A stretch of DNA of 47,783 bases from Rhodoferax sp. (GTDB lineage: Bacteria > Pseudomonadota > Gammaproteobacteria > Burkholderiales > Burkholderiaceae_C). A program made the position numbers and the translations under genes. The notes beneath the pieces were generated by a model, which worked only from the letters and a program-made list of their open reading frames with translations, was not told the DNA's origin and did no database searches. Shown here in pieces: positions 7,533-15,884 of this stretch (its first letter is position 1; each line of letters starts with the position of its first letter). The stretch is from NCBI GenBank assembly GCA_030685025.1, contig JAUXWC010000183.1, forward strand, positions 1 to 47,783. The letters run 5' to 3'.

Positions 7533-8710
7533 GGCGGGTTGGTTTTGGCCGATTTTGAGCCACCTTTGCCGGGTACGATGAAACGCTGAAACACGAATTC
7601 CGCCACATCGGCGATCTCCTGCGGGCTCAGCACCTTGTCCCAGGCCGGCATTTCGGTGTTGGGCTTGCCCTCTGAAATCATCTCGAACAGCTCGACCCGG
7701 TTCAACATCTCGCGCGACGCCGAATGCAGGAAGTTGCGTGGCTTCGGGTTGATGAAGTAGGCGCGCGGCCCGCGCCCGTCACCAGTCTTGCCGTGGCAGG
7801 TGGCGCAGTTGGCCTGGTAGAAGATGCCGCCCTTGGTGACATTGCCCTTCAAGGCCTTTGGCATGGGCAAGGACATATTGACGGTCACCGCTTTGTGCAC
7901 ATGGCCTGGGTGACCATGCGGTTTGTCGGCTGCCGGTGCGGTCGACGGCACGCTCGCTGGCGCGCCGGCATTGGGCGGCGCCTGGCGCCTGGCGTTGTAA
8001 ATACCCGATATACCCTCGGTACTGGCCATGAAACCAGCCAAAATGTAGTCTACCACCGCGTTGATGTCGTCCTTGCTGAGTTGGGTTATAAAACCCGACA
8101 TCGCGGTATCCGGGCGTCCATAGGTCACCGACGTGATCATGCGCTCGCGCGACAGTTCCGCGCGAGCACTCGGTGCCGTGAAGTCCCGTGGCGCCGGAAT
8201 CAAGCTACCCTGAGCCCGGCTGCGCCCGTCGCCCTTCTCACCATGGCACACCGAGCAGCTCTTGCTGTAGACACTGCGGCCGCGGCTGCTGTCGGCGCTG
8301 GAGGAGGCCGGCATGAAGGTATTGCGCACGTAGTCCACCACCGCTTCGATTTCCTTCTGGTTGAGCTGGGTTTTCCAACCCGTCATGGCGGTGCCGACCC
8401 GGCCGTTCGTCACGACTTCAACCATGCGCGCGCGCGGGATTTGGGCCGCCTGGGTGGTGGTGAAATCCAGCGGCGGTGGCTTCAGGCTGTTTTGCGCGCG
8501 GCTGCGGCCATCACCCTTGTCACCGTGACACACCGAGCAGTAGTTGTGGTAGATCACGGCCGGGCGCATTTCAACACCAGGTGCGCTGCGCGACCCGGCC
8601 AACGCCGGTGCCACGTGGCCAAGCACCAACAACAGCGCTACCTGACCGGCGCGACGGCAGGCGGTCCACAGCGCCGAGGGCGGGCCGGAAAACAATTGGT
8701 TTTGGATCAT
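7529..8710 (-). CDS. Trihaem c-type cytochrome with three tandem class I domains
   Basis: This 393-aa exported protein has a signal peptide ending near APALA (residue 38). Three class I domains carry CSVCH (58), CSVCH (152) and CATCH (302). Each is followed by a Met loop (TAMTGW, TAMSGF, TEMPAW), implying His/Met haems of higher potential than the bis-His cytochromes nearby. Domains 1 and 2 are near-duplicates (CHG.KGDGRSRAQ.SL..P..DF). A His-rich linker (HGHPGHVH, about 265-272) separates domains 2 and 3. The product likely shuttles electrons in the periplasm. The gene is first in a leftward operon whose promoter is back-to-back with that of the NHL gene at 8953. Confidence 0.85.
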   Translation of the reverse strand: MIQNQLFSGPPSALWTACRRAGQVALLLVLGHVAPALAGSRSAPGVEMRPAVIYHNYCSVCHGDKGDGRSRAQNSLKPPPLDFTTTQAAQIPRARMVEVVTNGRVGTAMTGWKTQLNQKEIEAVVDYVRNTFMPASSSADSSRGRSVYSKSCSVCHGEKGDGRSRAQGSLIPAPRDFTAPSARAELSRERMITSVTYGRPDTAMSGFITQLSKDDINAVVDYILAGFMASTEGISGIYNARRQAPPNAGAPASVPSTAPAADKPHGHPGHVHKAVTVNMSLPMPKALKGNVTKGGIFYQANCATCHGKTGDGRGPRAYFINPKPRNFLHSASREMLNRVELFEMISEGKPNTEMPAWDKVLSPQEIADVAEFVFQRFIVPGKGGSKSAKTNPP

Positions 8711-8807
8711 TTGAATAGTGGCTAAGTTGACAGCTGCTAAGCGTACCCTGTGTCCGCGACAAACTCCTAGTGAGTGCTTATCGGGCGCGTGGCGTTCAGC
8801 TTGTGCA

Positions 8808-8825
8808 CTGCAAGATTGATGCCCG
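8808..8825 (-). promoter_or_regulatory. Sigma-54 promoter for the trihaem cytochrome operon
   Basis: On the minus strand the sequence reads GGGCATCAATCTTGCA. The CC complementary to GG is at 8822-8823, the GC is at 8810-8811, and the spacer is exactly 10 bases. The start codon of the trihaem cytochrome is about 100 bases downstream. Confidence 0.65.
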
Positions 8826-8868
8826 GAACCTCTGGAGCGAGGGGGTGACGCACTGACGCCCTGAGAGT

Positions 8869-8885
8869 TGGCACGATGCTTGCGG
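8869..8885 (+). promoter_or_regulatory. Sigma-54 promoter for the NHL gene at 8953
   Basis: TTGGCACGATGCTTGCGG is a full match to TGGCACGN4TTGC. GG is at 8870-8871 and GC at 8882-8883. It lies about 70 bases upstream of the NHL start and about 45 bases from the divergent sigma-54 promoter at 8808. Confidence 0.75.
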
Positions 8886-8952
8886 TCTTGGTGCTTTGGG
8901 CGATCCCGCCGGGAATTGCTCGCATTCCACCAGAGGCTGCCGGGACTTCCAG

Positions 8953-10071
8953 ATGATCAAGCACATGATTCGCAGCACCCTTATTGGCGTTCTTCAACTG
9001 GCCAGCGTTCTGCTGTTGGCCTCGTGCGCGGTGTCCACCACGCAGGCACCCAAGGTTCAGGAGATTCCGGTCTTCCCGCCGCCACCGGACGAGGCGCGCT
9101 TCATCTTCGAGCGCTCGATCTACAGCAGCGCGGATGTCGCCAAGGAAGACAAGAACGCGGACCTCAAACGCCTGCTGGTCGGGGACACCCGAGTCGGCGA
9201 GGGTCTTGGCAAACCGTACGGCGTGGCGGTCTACCATGGCCGCGTCTTTGTCAGCGACACCGGCGCTCGCTCGGTGGCGGTATTTGATATTCCGGGGCAA
9301 CGTTTTTTCAAGATCGGCGACGACGAAGACCTGGGCAAGCTGCGCACGCCGATCGGGCTTGACGTCGATGGTCAGGGCAACCTGTACGTGGTCGACAACG
9401 CGGCCCGGCTGGTGCAGGTGTACAACCAGGACGGCAAGTTCCTGCGCACCCTGGCCGGCGACGGAACCTGGCTTGTGCGTCCGTCGGGCATCGCGGTCGA
9501 TGCGGCGGGCCGACGCATCTATGTGGTGGACACCGGCGGGGTCAGCAGCGACGCCCACCGGGTGCGCGTCTTCGACGCGCAAAGCGGCGAACACCTGCTC
9601 GATTTCGGCAAACGCGGCACGGGCCCCGGTGAATTCAATTTGCCGCGCGACGTGTCGATCGGCGCCGACGGCCTGCTGTACGTCGTGGACGGCGGCAATT
9701 TCAGGGTACAGGTGTTTCGTCCGGATGGCACCTTCGTGCGTGTTTTCGGCGGCATCGGGCGCCAGGGCGGGCAGTTCTCCCGACCCAAGGAAGTGGCGAC
9801 CGACATTGATGGCAACGTCTACATCGTTGACACCGCGTTCGGCAATTTCCAGATCTTCACACCCGAGGGCAAACTCTTGTTGTCGGTCGGCAGCCGCTCC
9901 GAAAAAGACGGCATGGCCAAGTACATGCTGCCTTCCGGCATTGCGGTCGATGGGGATGGCCGGGTCTATGTGGTGGACCAGTATTTCCGCAAGGTCGACA
10001 TCTACCGCCCGGCCAAGCTGGCGGTCGACGGGGGATTTGCGGTCAAGAAGGAGCAGGGCGCCAAAAAGTAG
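8953..10071 (+). CDS. NHL-repeat six-bladed beta-propeller lipoprotein
   Basis: The protein has 372 residues from ATG 8953 (a further ATG is at 8965). A hydrophobic leader ends in the lipobox LASC. The mature start contains FPPPPDEARFIFE, matching the WPxPPxxPRF motif of the propellers at 5307 and 18757. NHL blades run from about residue 75 to 355, with repeated GNLYVVDN, RIYVVDTGG, GLLYVVDGGNFRVQVF, GNVYIVDTAFGNFQIF and GRVYVVDQYFRKVDIY. The C-terminus is Lys-rich. It precedes the tetrahaem OmcE-like gene, which has its own sigma-54 promoter. Scaffold or assembly role for the cytochrome is inferred from this repeated pairing. Confidence 0.85.
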   Translation: MIKHMIRSTLIGVLQLASVLLLASCAVSTTQAPKVQEIPVFPPPPDEARFIFERSIYSSADVAKEDKNADLKRLLVGDTRVGEGLGKPYGVAVYHGRVFVSDTGARSVAVFDIPGQRFFKIGDDEDLGKLRTPIGLDVDGQGNLYVVDNAARLVQVYNQDGKFLRTLAGDGTWLVRPSGIAVDAAGRRIYVVDTGGVSSDAHRVRVFDAQSGEHLLDFGKRGTGPGEFNLPRDVSIGADGLLYVVDGGNFRVQVFRPDGTFVRVFGGIGRQGGQFSRPKEVATDIDGNVYIVDTAFGNFQIFTPEGKLLLSVGSRSEKDGMAKYMLPSGIAVDGDGRVYVVDQYFRKVDIYRPAKLAVDGGFAVKKEQGAKK

Positions 10072-10082
10072 CTCGCCCGCAT

Positions 10083-10118
10083 CCCGAAAGCGGGAAGTGT
10101 TTCCTGTTTTTGGGAACG
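10083..10118. promoter_or_regulatory. Candidate activator site upstream of the OmcE-like gene
   Basis: Two imperfect inverted repeats lie side by side: CCCGAAAGCGGG, then GTTTCC (10099-10104) with GGGAAC (10112-10117) across 7 bases. The site is about 75-105 bases upstream of the sigma-54 promoter at 10188. The half-sites TTTCC and GGGAA recall those at 36184-36200. The region 10072-10295 holds no gene. Confidence 0.35.
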
Positions 10119-10187
10119 CAAGCAGCCACACAGCACGCAAATGAGGGTGTGGCGGCATCATTACTTAATCCAAGTCAAGATCGCTGC

Positions 10188-10204
10188 TGGCCCGGAACTT
10201 GCAT
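10188..10204 (+). promoter_or_regulatory. Sigma-54 promoter of the tetrahaem OmcE-like cytochrome
   Basis: TGGCCCGGAACTTGCAT has GG at 10189-10190, GC at 10201-10202 and the required 10-base spacer. The TTGCA block is perfect; the -24 block has C for A. The cytochrome start is about 95 bases downstream, giving the filament gene a promoter separate from the NHL gene. Confidence 0.65.
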
Positions 10205-10295
10205 GGTGCATATCGAATATGAAGCTGGCCAAAACCGCCACGGCGGGTTTTGATTTGAGTGGAAGTGCAAATACAGAAAGGCAGGTTAGGAGATC

Positions 10296-11180
10296 ATGAA
10301 AACATCCTTGTTGAAGAACCTTATGACGCGATGGGCCGGGGGCGCCGCCGTCGTACTGGTCATGTTGGGGGGCATTGCAAGCCAACCGGCGCAGGCACAA
10401 GTTGCCGCCACCAAACACAACTTGGGCAGCGGCGGGACCGGCGTGAACAAGTTCGATGGCACCGGTGAAATCTGCGTGTTTTGCCATACGCCACACGGTG
10501 CCGACACCTCGGCCGCCGTGCCGCTATGGAACCGCGTGATGGCCAGCCCCGCCACCTACACCACCTACAACAGCCTGGGCACTTCCAGCCTGGATGGCGC
10601 CACCGCGCCAGTGGGGTCGGTCTCGCTGGCCTGTCTTTCCTGCCACGACGGCGCGCAGGCCATGAACGTCATGATCAATGCGCCGGGCTCAGGCAACTAC
10701 AGCGCCACCGGATTCACCTTGGCGGGCGCATGGACTGGCGCCAACCAGACCGCTGGCAAGATCTCGGCGGGTCTGATCACCAACATCGGCACCGACCTGA
10801 AGAATGACCACCCGATCGGCATTCAGTACGGTGGTGGACCGAAGGCGGCAACCATCCCGGCAGCGCCCACTGACTACACCAAAACGCTGTTCAATGACCC
10901 AGATTTCAACGATGCCAAATCGGCGAGCTTGAACGGAACACAAGTGTGGTGGGTCGAGACCGCCAGCAGCGGGGCCGGACGCCAGAAGACCGACATGCAG
11001 CTCTACACCCGCACCGAAACGGCCTACGCTGCGGCCGGGGCCGGCACCATCGCCTCGACCGTGCCCCAACCCTACGTGGAATGCGCAAGCTGCCACGATC
11101 CGCACACCAACGTGAACCCGACGTTCCTGCGGATCTCCAACAACGGTAGTGCAGTCTGCCTGGCTTGCCATATCAAGTAG
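10296..11180 (+). CDS. Tetrahaem c-type cytochrome, OmcE-like nanowire subunit
   Basis: This 294-aa exported protein has a signal peptide ending around AQA (residue 34), so the mature protein is about 260 aa. Haem motifs are CVFCH (60), CLSCH (113), CASCH (263) and CLACH (288). Only four other histidines exist (H41, H67, H172, H270): exactly one distal ligand per haem, as expected for a bis-His tetrahaem chain. The order KHN, CVFCHTPHG, PLWNR, CLSCHDG, GTDLKNDHPIG, CHDPH and a terminal CLACH matches my recollection of Geobacter OmcE, whose polymer is an extracellular conductive filament. The start ATG follows TTAGGAG. A hairpin with a T-run sits just downstream, which could let this structural gene be expressed above its neighbours. 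Confidence 0.85.
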   Translation: MKTSLLKNLMTRWAGGAAVVLVMLGGIASQPAQAQVAATKHNLGSGGTGVNKFDGTGEICVFCHTPHGADTSAAVPLWNRVMASPATYTTYNSLGTSSLDGATAPVGSVSLACLSCHDGAQAMNVMINAPGSGNYSATGFTLAGAWTGANQTAGKISAGLITNIGTDLKNDHPIGIQYGGGPKAATIPAAPTDYTKTLFNDPDFNDAKSASLNGTQVWWVETASSGAGRQKTDMQLYTRTETAYAAAGAGTIASTVPQPYVECASCHDPHTNVNPTFLRISNNGSAVCLACHIK

Positions 11181-11203
11181 CCTGCTGATTGCTCCGCCAC
11201 AAA

Positions 11204-11238
11204 GGGTGGACAAGGTGACTTGTCTGCCCTTCTTTTTC
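11204..11238 (+). terminator. Intrinsic terminator or attenuator after the OmcE-like gene
   Basis: GACAAG (11209-11214) pairs with CTTGTC (11219-11224) around the loop GTGA. Outer GGG (11204-11206) and CCC (11227-11229) can extend the stem across a TG/TG mismatch. A TTCTTTTT run follows. It lies between the cytochrome stop and the isomerase gene. Because the same-strand genes continue with no other obvious promoter, partial read-through is likely. Confidence 0.6.
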
Positions 11239-11292
11239 GCCCGCGCACAGGGCAACCGCAAACGAGTAAGCTAGCCACAAAGCGTGACCCCC

Positions 11293-12306
11293 ATGACTCA
11301 CAGATTGAACCAATTATCAGCAACGGCCTTGCTCGCGGTGGCGCTGGTCGGCGCAGGCAACAGCCTGGCGGACAACACAGCGCCACCGAAGCCCGTGCCT
11401 GCCGCCGCGCAGTCAACCGTGTTCGCCAGGGTTGGCGACACCGTCATCACGGTGGACGAGTACAACCTGGCGTTTGGCGTGGCCACGCGCGGCAAGTTCT
11501 ACCATGGCAAGCCGCCGGAGGCCGAGATTGCGGTGCTGCAACGCGAAGTGAGCGACCAGATGGTGTCTCGCATACTGCAGTTGCGCGAAGCCAAGCGACG
11601 GGGACTGCGCGCGGATGCGACCGCCATCGCCAAGACGGTGCAAACCTACGACCAGCGCTATGCCAGCAGTGAACAGTGGAAGAACAACCGCTCGCAATTG
11701 TTGCCGCCGCTGGTCGCGCGCCTGGAGGAGGAAGACACGCTGAGTCAGCTTGACAAGTCGGTGCGTGCCGGCGTCCAACCCGACGAGCAACAGGTGCGGG
11801 CCTATTACGCCGCCAACCAGGCTCAATTCACTGAGCCTGAGCAACAGCATGTCGCGGTCATTTTGCTCAAGGTTGAGCCCTCGGCGAGCAGTGCAACCTG
11901 GCAAAAGGCCGATGAGCAGGCCAAGGCGATCGCCAAGCGCGCGCGCGCGGGCGAGGACTTTGCCGCCTTGGCGCGTCAGTACTCCGCCGACCCCTCAGCC
12001 AAGCAGGGCGGCGACATGGGCTATCTGCATGCCGGCATGTTGCCCGATGGCGCCCAGGAGGCGCTCACCAAACTAAAGCCCGCAGAGATTGGCGACTCGG
12101 TGCGCTTGCTCGAAGGGTATGCCGTGTTTCGGTTGGTCGAGCGCAAGGCCGCCAAGCTGCATGGGTTTGACGCAGTCAAGGTGCGCGCGCAGGAATTGGC
12201 GCAGCGCGAGCTGGGTAACCGTGCGTGGGCGGCGTTCATTGCCGACCTGAAAGCCAAAACGACGGTGCAGATCGACCAGTCCCGGTTTCTTCCGCTGGCA
12301 AAGTAA
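11293..12306 (+). CDS. Parvulin-type periplasmic peptidyl-prolyl isomerase
   Basis: The 337-aa protein has a signal peptide (cleavage near SLA-DN), an N-terminal SurA-like helical region (about 40-165), a rotamase domain (about 170-275) with the parvulin motifs EDFAALARQYSADPSAKQGG and MGYLHAGMLP, and a C-terminal helix. PrsA/SurA-type isomerases help outer-membrane and secreted proteins fold. The start is ATG 11293; GTG 11284 is possible. Similar isomerases accompany cytochrome filament genes in Geobacter, which supports a role in export or folding of the cytochromes or of the barrel encoded next. That specific role is inference. Confidence 0.85.
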   Translation: MTHRLNQLSATALLAVALVGAGNSLADNTAPPKPVPAAAQSTVFARVGDTVITVDEYNLAFGVATRGKFYHGKPPEAEIAVLQREVSDQMVSRILQLREAKRRGLRADATAIAKTVQTYDQRYASSEQWKNNRSQLLPPLVARLEEEDTLSQLDKSVRAGVQPDEQQVRAYYAANQAQFTEPEQQHVAVILLKVEPSASSATWQKADEQAKAIAKRARAGEDFAALARQYSADPSAKQGGDMGYLHAGMLPDGAQEALTKLKPAEIGDSVRLLEGYAVFRLVERKAAKLHGFDAVKVRAQELAQRELGNRAWAAFIADLKAKTTVQIDQSRFLPLAK

Positions 12307-12369
12307 TTCAATCGGTGTTCACGGCCAAGACGGGTATGGCGGGCGCATCGGTTATCGTGGGGAATATTG

Positions 12370-14391
12370 ATGCGTGTTGTGGGCGCTCGACCGGCAAGGC
12401 CTGTCAACGTCTCGCCCGTGTGGGCAATGGCCTTGACGGCCCTGTGCTGCCATGGCGCAGCTCAGGCTGCATTGCCGCCGGCTGCGGCTGACCCGGTGGC
12501 GCGCAAGGCCGAAGGCAGCACCGAAGCGGATCGCGCGGCGGCGTCCGCCGATGCAACGACGCAGATCAATGAGCAGCAGGATATATCGTGGGTCATGCCG
12601 GCGATTCGACTCGGTGGCATGGTCTCGTACAACCTGCGCCGCGACTGGTCGGAAGGGCAGCAGAGAATGCGCAATGGATTGACCGCCACGGTGAACGCCA
12701 GCGGCAGCAGTTTCATCTGGCAGCCGTGGTTTGCCAGGATCAACGGCAGCCTGGGCCTGTCAATGTCACGCGATGGCAGTGACGGCGGCAACACGTCCAG
12801 TGTCAGCAAGAACCTGATCTTGACTGGCGTCGGGGAGCTGTCGGTGTTGGCGCAATCGCCCTACCCCTTCGAGGCCCATATCGTGCGCAGCAACAACCGG
12901 GTCTCCTCCGACCTCGTCATCGCCGATGGATCGGCCCACCAGCGCATTGGCTTCACCCAGCACTACTACCGCCAGGATGGCGAGGCGATGGTCGGCTGGG
13001 AAAGCGATACGCAGACCAACACCGATACCGGGAATTACCGGCAGCGAAGCCTGCGCCTGAATCTGGCGCATAACCGGCCGGAACACCGTATCCAAGTCAC
13101 CGGCGACGGCGCCTGGAGCGCGCGCGAGACCACCGGCGAGTCCACAGTGCAAAGCAATTTGTCCCTGCAACACAGCTACACGCCGGACCCCTCTCTCGCG
13201 GCGGAAAGCATGGTCAACATCAGCCGCGCCGGGTATCGCCTGCAGCGTGGCACCGGTGATACCCGCCTGGCGCAACTCAGCAGCTTGCTGGTGTGGCGAC
13301 CGGCCGACCCGGCGTTGACCGTCAGCGGGGGCGCCCGCGCGCTGGCCGTGGTGGGCGGCGCCGCAGGCTTCTTCGGCGACAACCTGATCGTGGGCGGGCG
13401 CGTTCGAAACGCGATCGTCAACGCCAATCTGGGGGTTAACTACAGCTTCAATCGCCACACGCGACTGACCGCTGGCCTCAACCTCAACCGATCACGCAAC
13501 AACGGCGCCAACAATGCCAACACCAGTCAATCGGTGGGTGCCAGTTACCAGCCCGACCAGTTTGAGTTGGTGGGTTTTCACTACAACTGGTCGACCTCTG
13601 CGGCCGCGATCAACCGCACTGGCGAGCAGGAGCGCGGTCGTGAGCTGACTGGGCAACTGGGTCACAACCTGAGCCGCGACTTCAGATTGACTGACGCATC
13701 GACCTTGCGCATCGGCGCTGGTCAGAGCCTGTCGGTCGTCTCGGCGGGCGCGGGGTCAAGAGCCGACGCGGTGTCCGCGCGGCAACTAACCCACAGTGGA
13801 TCGATAACCTGGGAGTTGTCCCAGCAGCCCGCCTCGGCAATGGTACAACTGAGTGTCAGCGACTCGCGCGCGCTGGCTGACAAGCCGGTGTCCATTCAGA
13901 TGGTCAACTTTCAGGCCTCCAGCAATCTGCCGACCAGCGGACAAAGCTCGTGGAGTGGCAACCTGACGATTCAAGCGGTTCGCCAAAGTGCCAACGCCCT
14001 GGCCGAGCGCACCGATCCGCTTGACGCACTGCCCATCCTGCAGAAATCTGGCAGCGGGACCAAGAGCGGCTTCGTGACGACATCGAGTGGTGCCCTCACC
14101 TATCAGAATCAGCGTGTGTTGGGCGTGCGTCGCCTGCGTTTTGTCTCCGACCTGCGCCTGGACAGCGACGCGCTGCTGCCGCTGTTGGGCAGCGCCAAGG
14201 ATCAGCAGACCTTGGCTTGGGACAACCGACTTGACTACCAGATCGGTCGCACGCTGGTGCGACTGGGCGCGCAGATGTCAACCAGCCGCACGCCAAAGGT
14301 TCAGGCTGGTCCGACCAGCAGTGCCGGTCAATATACCGCCGAGAAGAAGAGCAACCGGTCGATTGCGTTTTCGATTACTCGCGGGTTCTAA
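12370..14391 (+). CDS. Large outer-membrane beta-barrel protein (candidate conduit porin)
   Basis: The protein has 673 residues from ATG 12370, preceded by GGGGAA. The signal peptide ends near AQA. After a short Ala-rich segment the sequence alternates polar and hydrophobic residues throughout, with many short turns rich in N, G, D and S, and ends in Phe (IAFSITRGF), the outer-membrane insertion signature. There is no CxxCH. Its size would allow about 24 or more strands. Its place between an isomerase and periplasmic c7-type cytochromes suggests a porin-cytochrome conduit, although no sequence family such as MtrB was recognised. A surface anchor for filaments is another possibility. Confidence 0.75.
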   Translation: MRVVGARPARPVNVSPVWAMALTALCCHGAAQAALPPAAADPVARKAEGSTEADRAAASADATTQINEQQDISWVMPAIRLGGMVSYNLRRDWSEGQQRMRNGLTATVNASGSSFIWQPWFARINGSLGLSMSRDGSDGGNTSSVSKNLILTGVGELSVLAQSPYPFEAHIVRSNNRVSSDLVIADGSAHQRIGFTQHYYRQDGEAMVGWESDTQTNTDTGNYRQRSLRLNLAHNRPEHRIQVTGDGAWSARETTGESTVQSNLSLQHSYTPDPSLAAESMVNISRAGYRLQRGTGDTRLAQLSSLLVWRPADPALTVSGGARALAVVGGAAGFFGDNLIVGGRVRNAIVNANLGVNYSFNRHTRLTAGLNLNRSRNNGANNANTSQSVGASYQPDQFELVGFHYNWSTSAAAINRTGEQERGRELTGQLGHNLSRDFRLTDASTLRIGAGQSLSVVSAGAGSRADAVSARQLTHSGSITWELSQQPASAMVQLSVSDSRALADKPVSIQMVNFQASSNLPTSGQSSWSGNLTIQAVRQSANALAERTDPLDALPILQKSGSGTKSGFVTTSSGALTYQNQRVLGVRRLRFVSDLRLDSDALLPLLGSAKDQQTLAWDNRLDYQIGRTLVRLGAQMSTSRTPKVQAGPTSSAGQYTAEKKSNRSIAFSITRGF

Positions 14392-14434
14392 CGCTCCTTA
14401 CGCGTTCACATTCTTGAAAAAAAGGCTGATTGTC

Positions 14435-14887
14435 ATGATGAAGTTGCTAAGACGTGGCTCGACGTTGAGCAGATCGCTACTGCTGTCGGTGGTGTTGGCG
14501 TGCGGCCTGGCCGGCATGCAGGTGGCACGCGCGGAGTTTGGCGACGTCGTCATCAACAACTACTCGGACCCGGCTGGCATGCGCCCGGCGGTATTTCCAC
14601 ACTGGTTTCACCGAATTCGATATTCATGCAAGGTTTGCCATGCCGATCTGGGCTTCAAGTTCAAAGCCGGTGGCAACGAAATCAACATGGTCAAGATTAT
14701 CGACGGCCAGTACTGCGGCGCTTGCCACAACGGCAACATCGCGTGGTCGGTCGACAACTGCGACTTGTGCCATTCCGCCAAGCCCGGCACGCCAACCCAG
14801 GTGCATGAAAGCACCATTGGCACTTTGGTGGTGCCGCCCGGCGTGGTAACGCCGACCAGTCCATCGGTCCCAGCGCAGAAGAAGTAG
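14435..14887 (+). CDS. Trihaem c7-type cytochrome
   Basis: The 150-aa protein (ATG 14435; second ATG at 14438) has a signal peptide ending ARA (about residue 33). Haem motifs are CKVCH, CGACH and CDLCH. The block FPHWFHRIRYSCKVCH, with histidines before the first motif, is typical of cytochrome c7/c3-like periplasmic carriers with bis-His haems. The Pro/Thr/Val-rich tail has no domain. It is paralogous to the protein at 18318 (both contain FPHWFHRIR, IDGxxCGxCHN and NCDLCHS). Likely role: periplasmic electron transfer towards the outer membrane. Confidence 0.85.
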   Translation: MMKLLRRGSTLSRSLLLSVVLACGLAGMQVARAEFGDVVINNYSDPAGMRPAVFPHWFHRIRYSCKVCHADLGFKFKAGGNEINMVKIIDGQYCGACHNGNIAWSVDNCDLCHSAKPGTPTQVHESTIGTLVVPPGVVTPTSPSVPAQKK

Positions 14888-14897
14888 AGGAGCTGCC

Positions 14898-15884
14898 ATC
14901 AAAACCGCCACCAGACTCCCCGCGGCTTTACTGCTCTGCATGCTGTTTGGCATGTCGAGCCGAGTCCACGCCGCCGACCCGCCCAACGGCAAGCTGATCT
15001 ACGACAACAGTTGCATGGCCTGCCACAGCACCGGTGCGGCCGGTGCGCCCAAGCTGGGCGACGTTAACGCCTGGGCCCCCCGGATCAAGACCGGGGCTCT
15101 GGCGCTCACTGCCAGCGCAACCAAGGGCAAGGGGGTGATGCCGGCCCGCGGTGGCAACGCCAACTTGACCGACGCGGAGATCAAGGCGGCGGTGAGCTAC
15201 ATGATGGCGCAATCCGGTGCCAGCGCGAAACCGGCTGTGGCTGCTGCGCCGCCGCCTGGACCCGCCAAGCCGGTTGAGCCGCCGGCCAAGGCTGCGGCTC
15301 CACCAACCGTCACGGTGGCGGTGGCGGCCGCGCCGCCAGTGGCTGCGGCGCCAGCCGTTACCATCATTGGTGGCAACGTCAACAGCTTCAACCGATTGAT
15401 GCGGCCACCACCCAAGGGCAACTTACCGCCAACCGAGGACGGCATCCACGATCCGAGCAACGCTGGCACGGCCGCCCTGCAGCCGCCCTTGGCCGCTTTT
15501 GAAACGCTGCCCAAGAGCAATGACGGCAATCGGGTCAACTGGGTGAAGTCGCTCAACGAGAACCTGATCCGCCCGCGCCATGACCGCACCGATCCGACGG
15601 TCGCGCCGATGGTGATGGACATGAACATCGTGCGCGAAGTCAAAGGCTCCATGCCCGACGTGGTCTACCCGCACCAGCAACACACGCAGTGGTTGGACTG
15701 CTCCAATTGCCACCCGGCGATCTTTATTCCGCAAAAGGGCGCCAACCAGATCAGCATGGCGTCGATACTGCTGGGACAAAAGTGCGGCGTCTGCCATGGC
15801 AAGGTGGCCTTCCCGATATCGGACTGCCGGCGTTGCCACTCCAAAAGCAAACCAGTCACCGCGAATGCCGAAGGCAAGCCATGA
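14898..15884 (+). CDS. Tetrahaem cytochrome: class I domain plus c7-type domain; apparent ATC start
   Basis: The 328-aa protein has a signal peptide, a class I domain with CMACH (about residues 35-110), a Pro/Ala/Val-rich linker (about 115-165) and a c7-type domain with CSNCH, CGVCH and CRRCH. The frame has no usable ATG until 14940, which would cut the signal peptide to about 11 residues. The codon with an ideal Shine-Dalgarno (GAGGAG 14887-14892, five-base gap) is ATC at 14898. From it the sequence KTATRLPAALLLCMLFGM, ending SRVHA, is a complete signal peptide. So either ATC initiates or an ATG was mutated or misread. The C-terminal domain is paralogous to the protein at 17779 (both have QHTxWLDCxNCH). 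The stop overlaps the next ATG. Confidence 0.8.
   Translation: MKTATRLPAALLLCMLFGMSSRVHAADPPNGKLIYDNSCMACHSTGAAGAPKLGDVNAWAPRIKTGALALTASATKGKGVMPARGGNANLTDAEIKAAVSYMMAQSGASAKPAVAAAPPPGPAKPVEPPAKAAAPPTVTVAVAAAPPVAAAPAVTIIGGNVNSFNRLMRPPPKGNLPPTEDGIHDPSNAGTAALQPPLAAFETLPKSNDGNRVNWVKSLNENLIRPRHDRTDPTVAPMVMDMNIVREVKGSMPDVVYPHQQHTQWLDCSNCHPAIFIPQKGANQISMASILLGQKCGVCHGKVAFPISDCRRCHSKSKPVTANAEGKP

Noticed and set aside
8767-10161. A 464-codon open frame on the minus strand
   Set aside because: It lies opposite the NHL gene with its clear lipobox and blades; the antisense protein has no recognisable domain.
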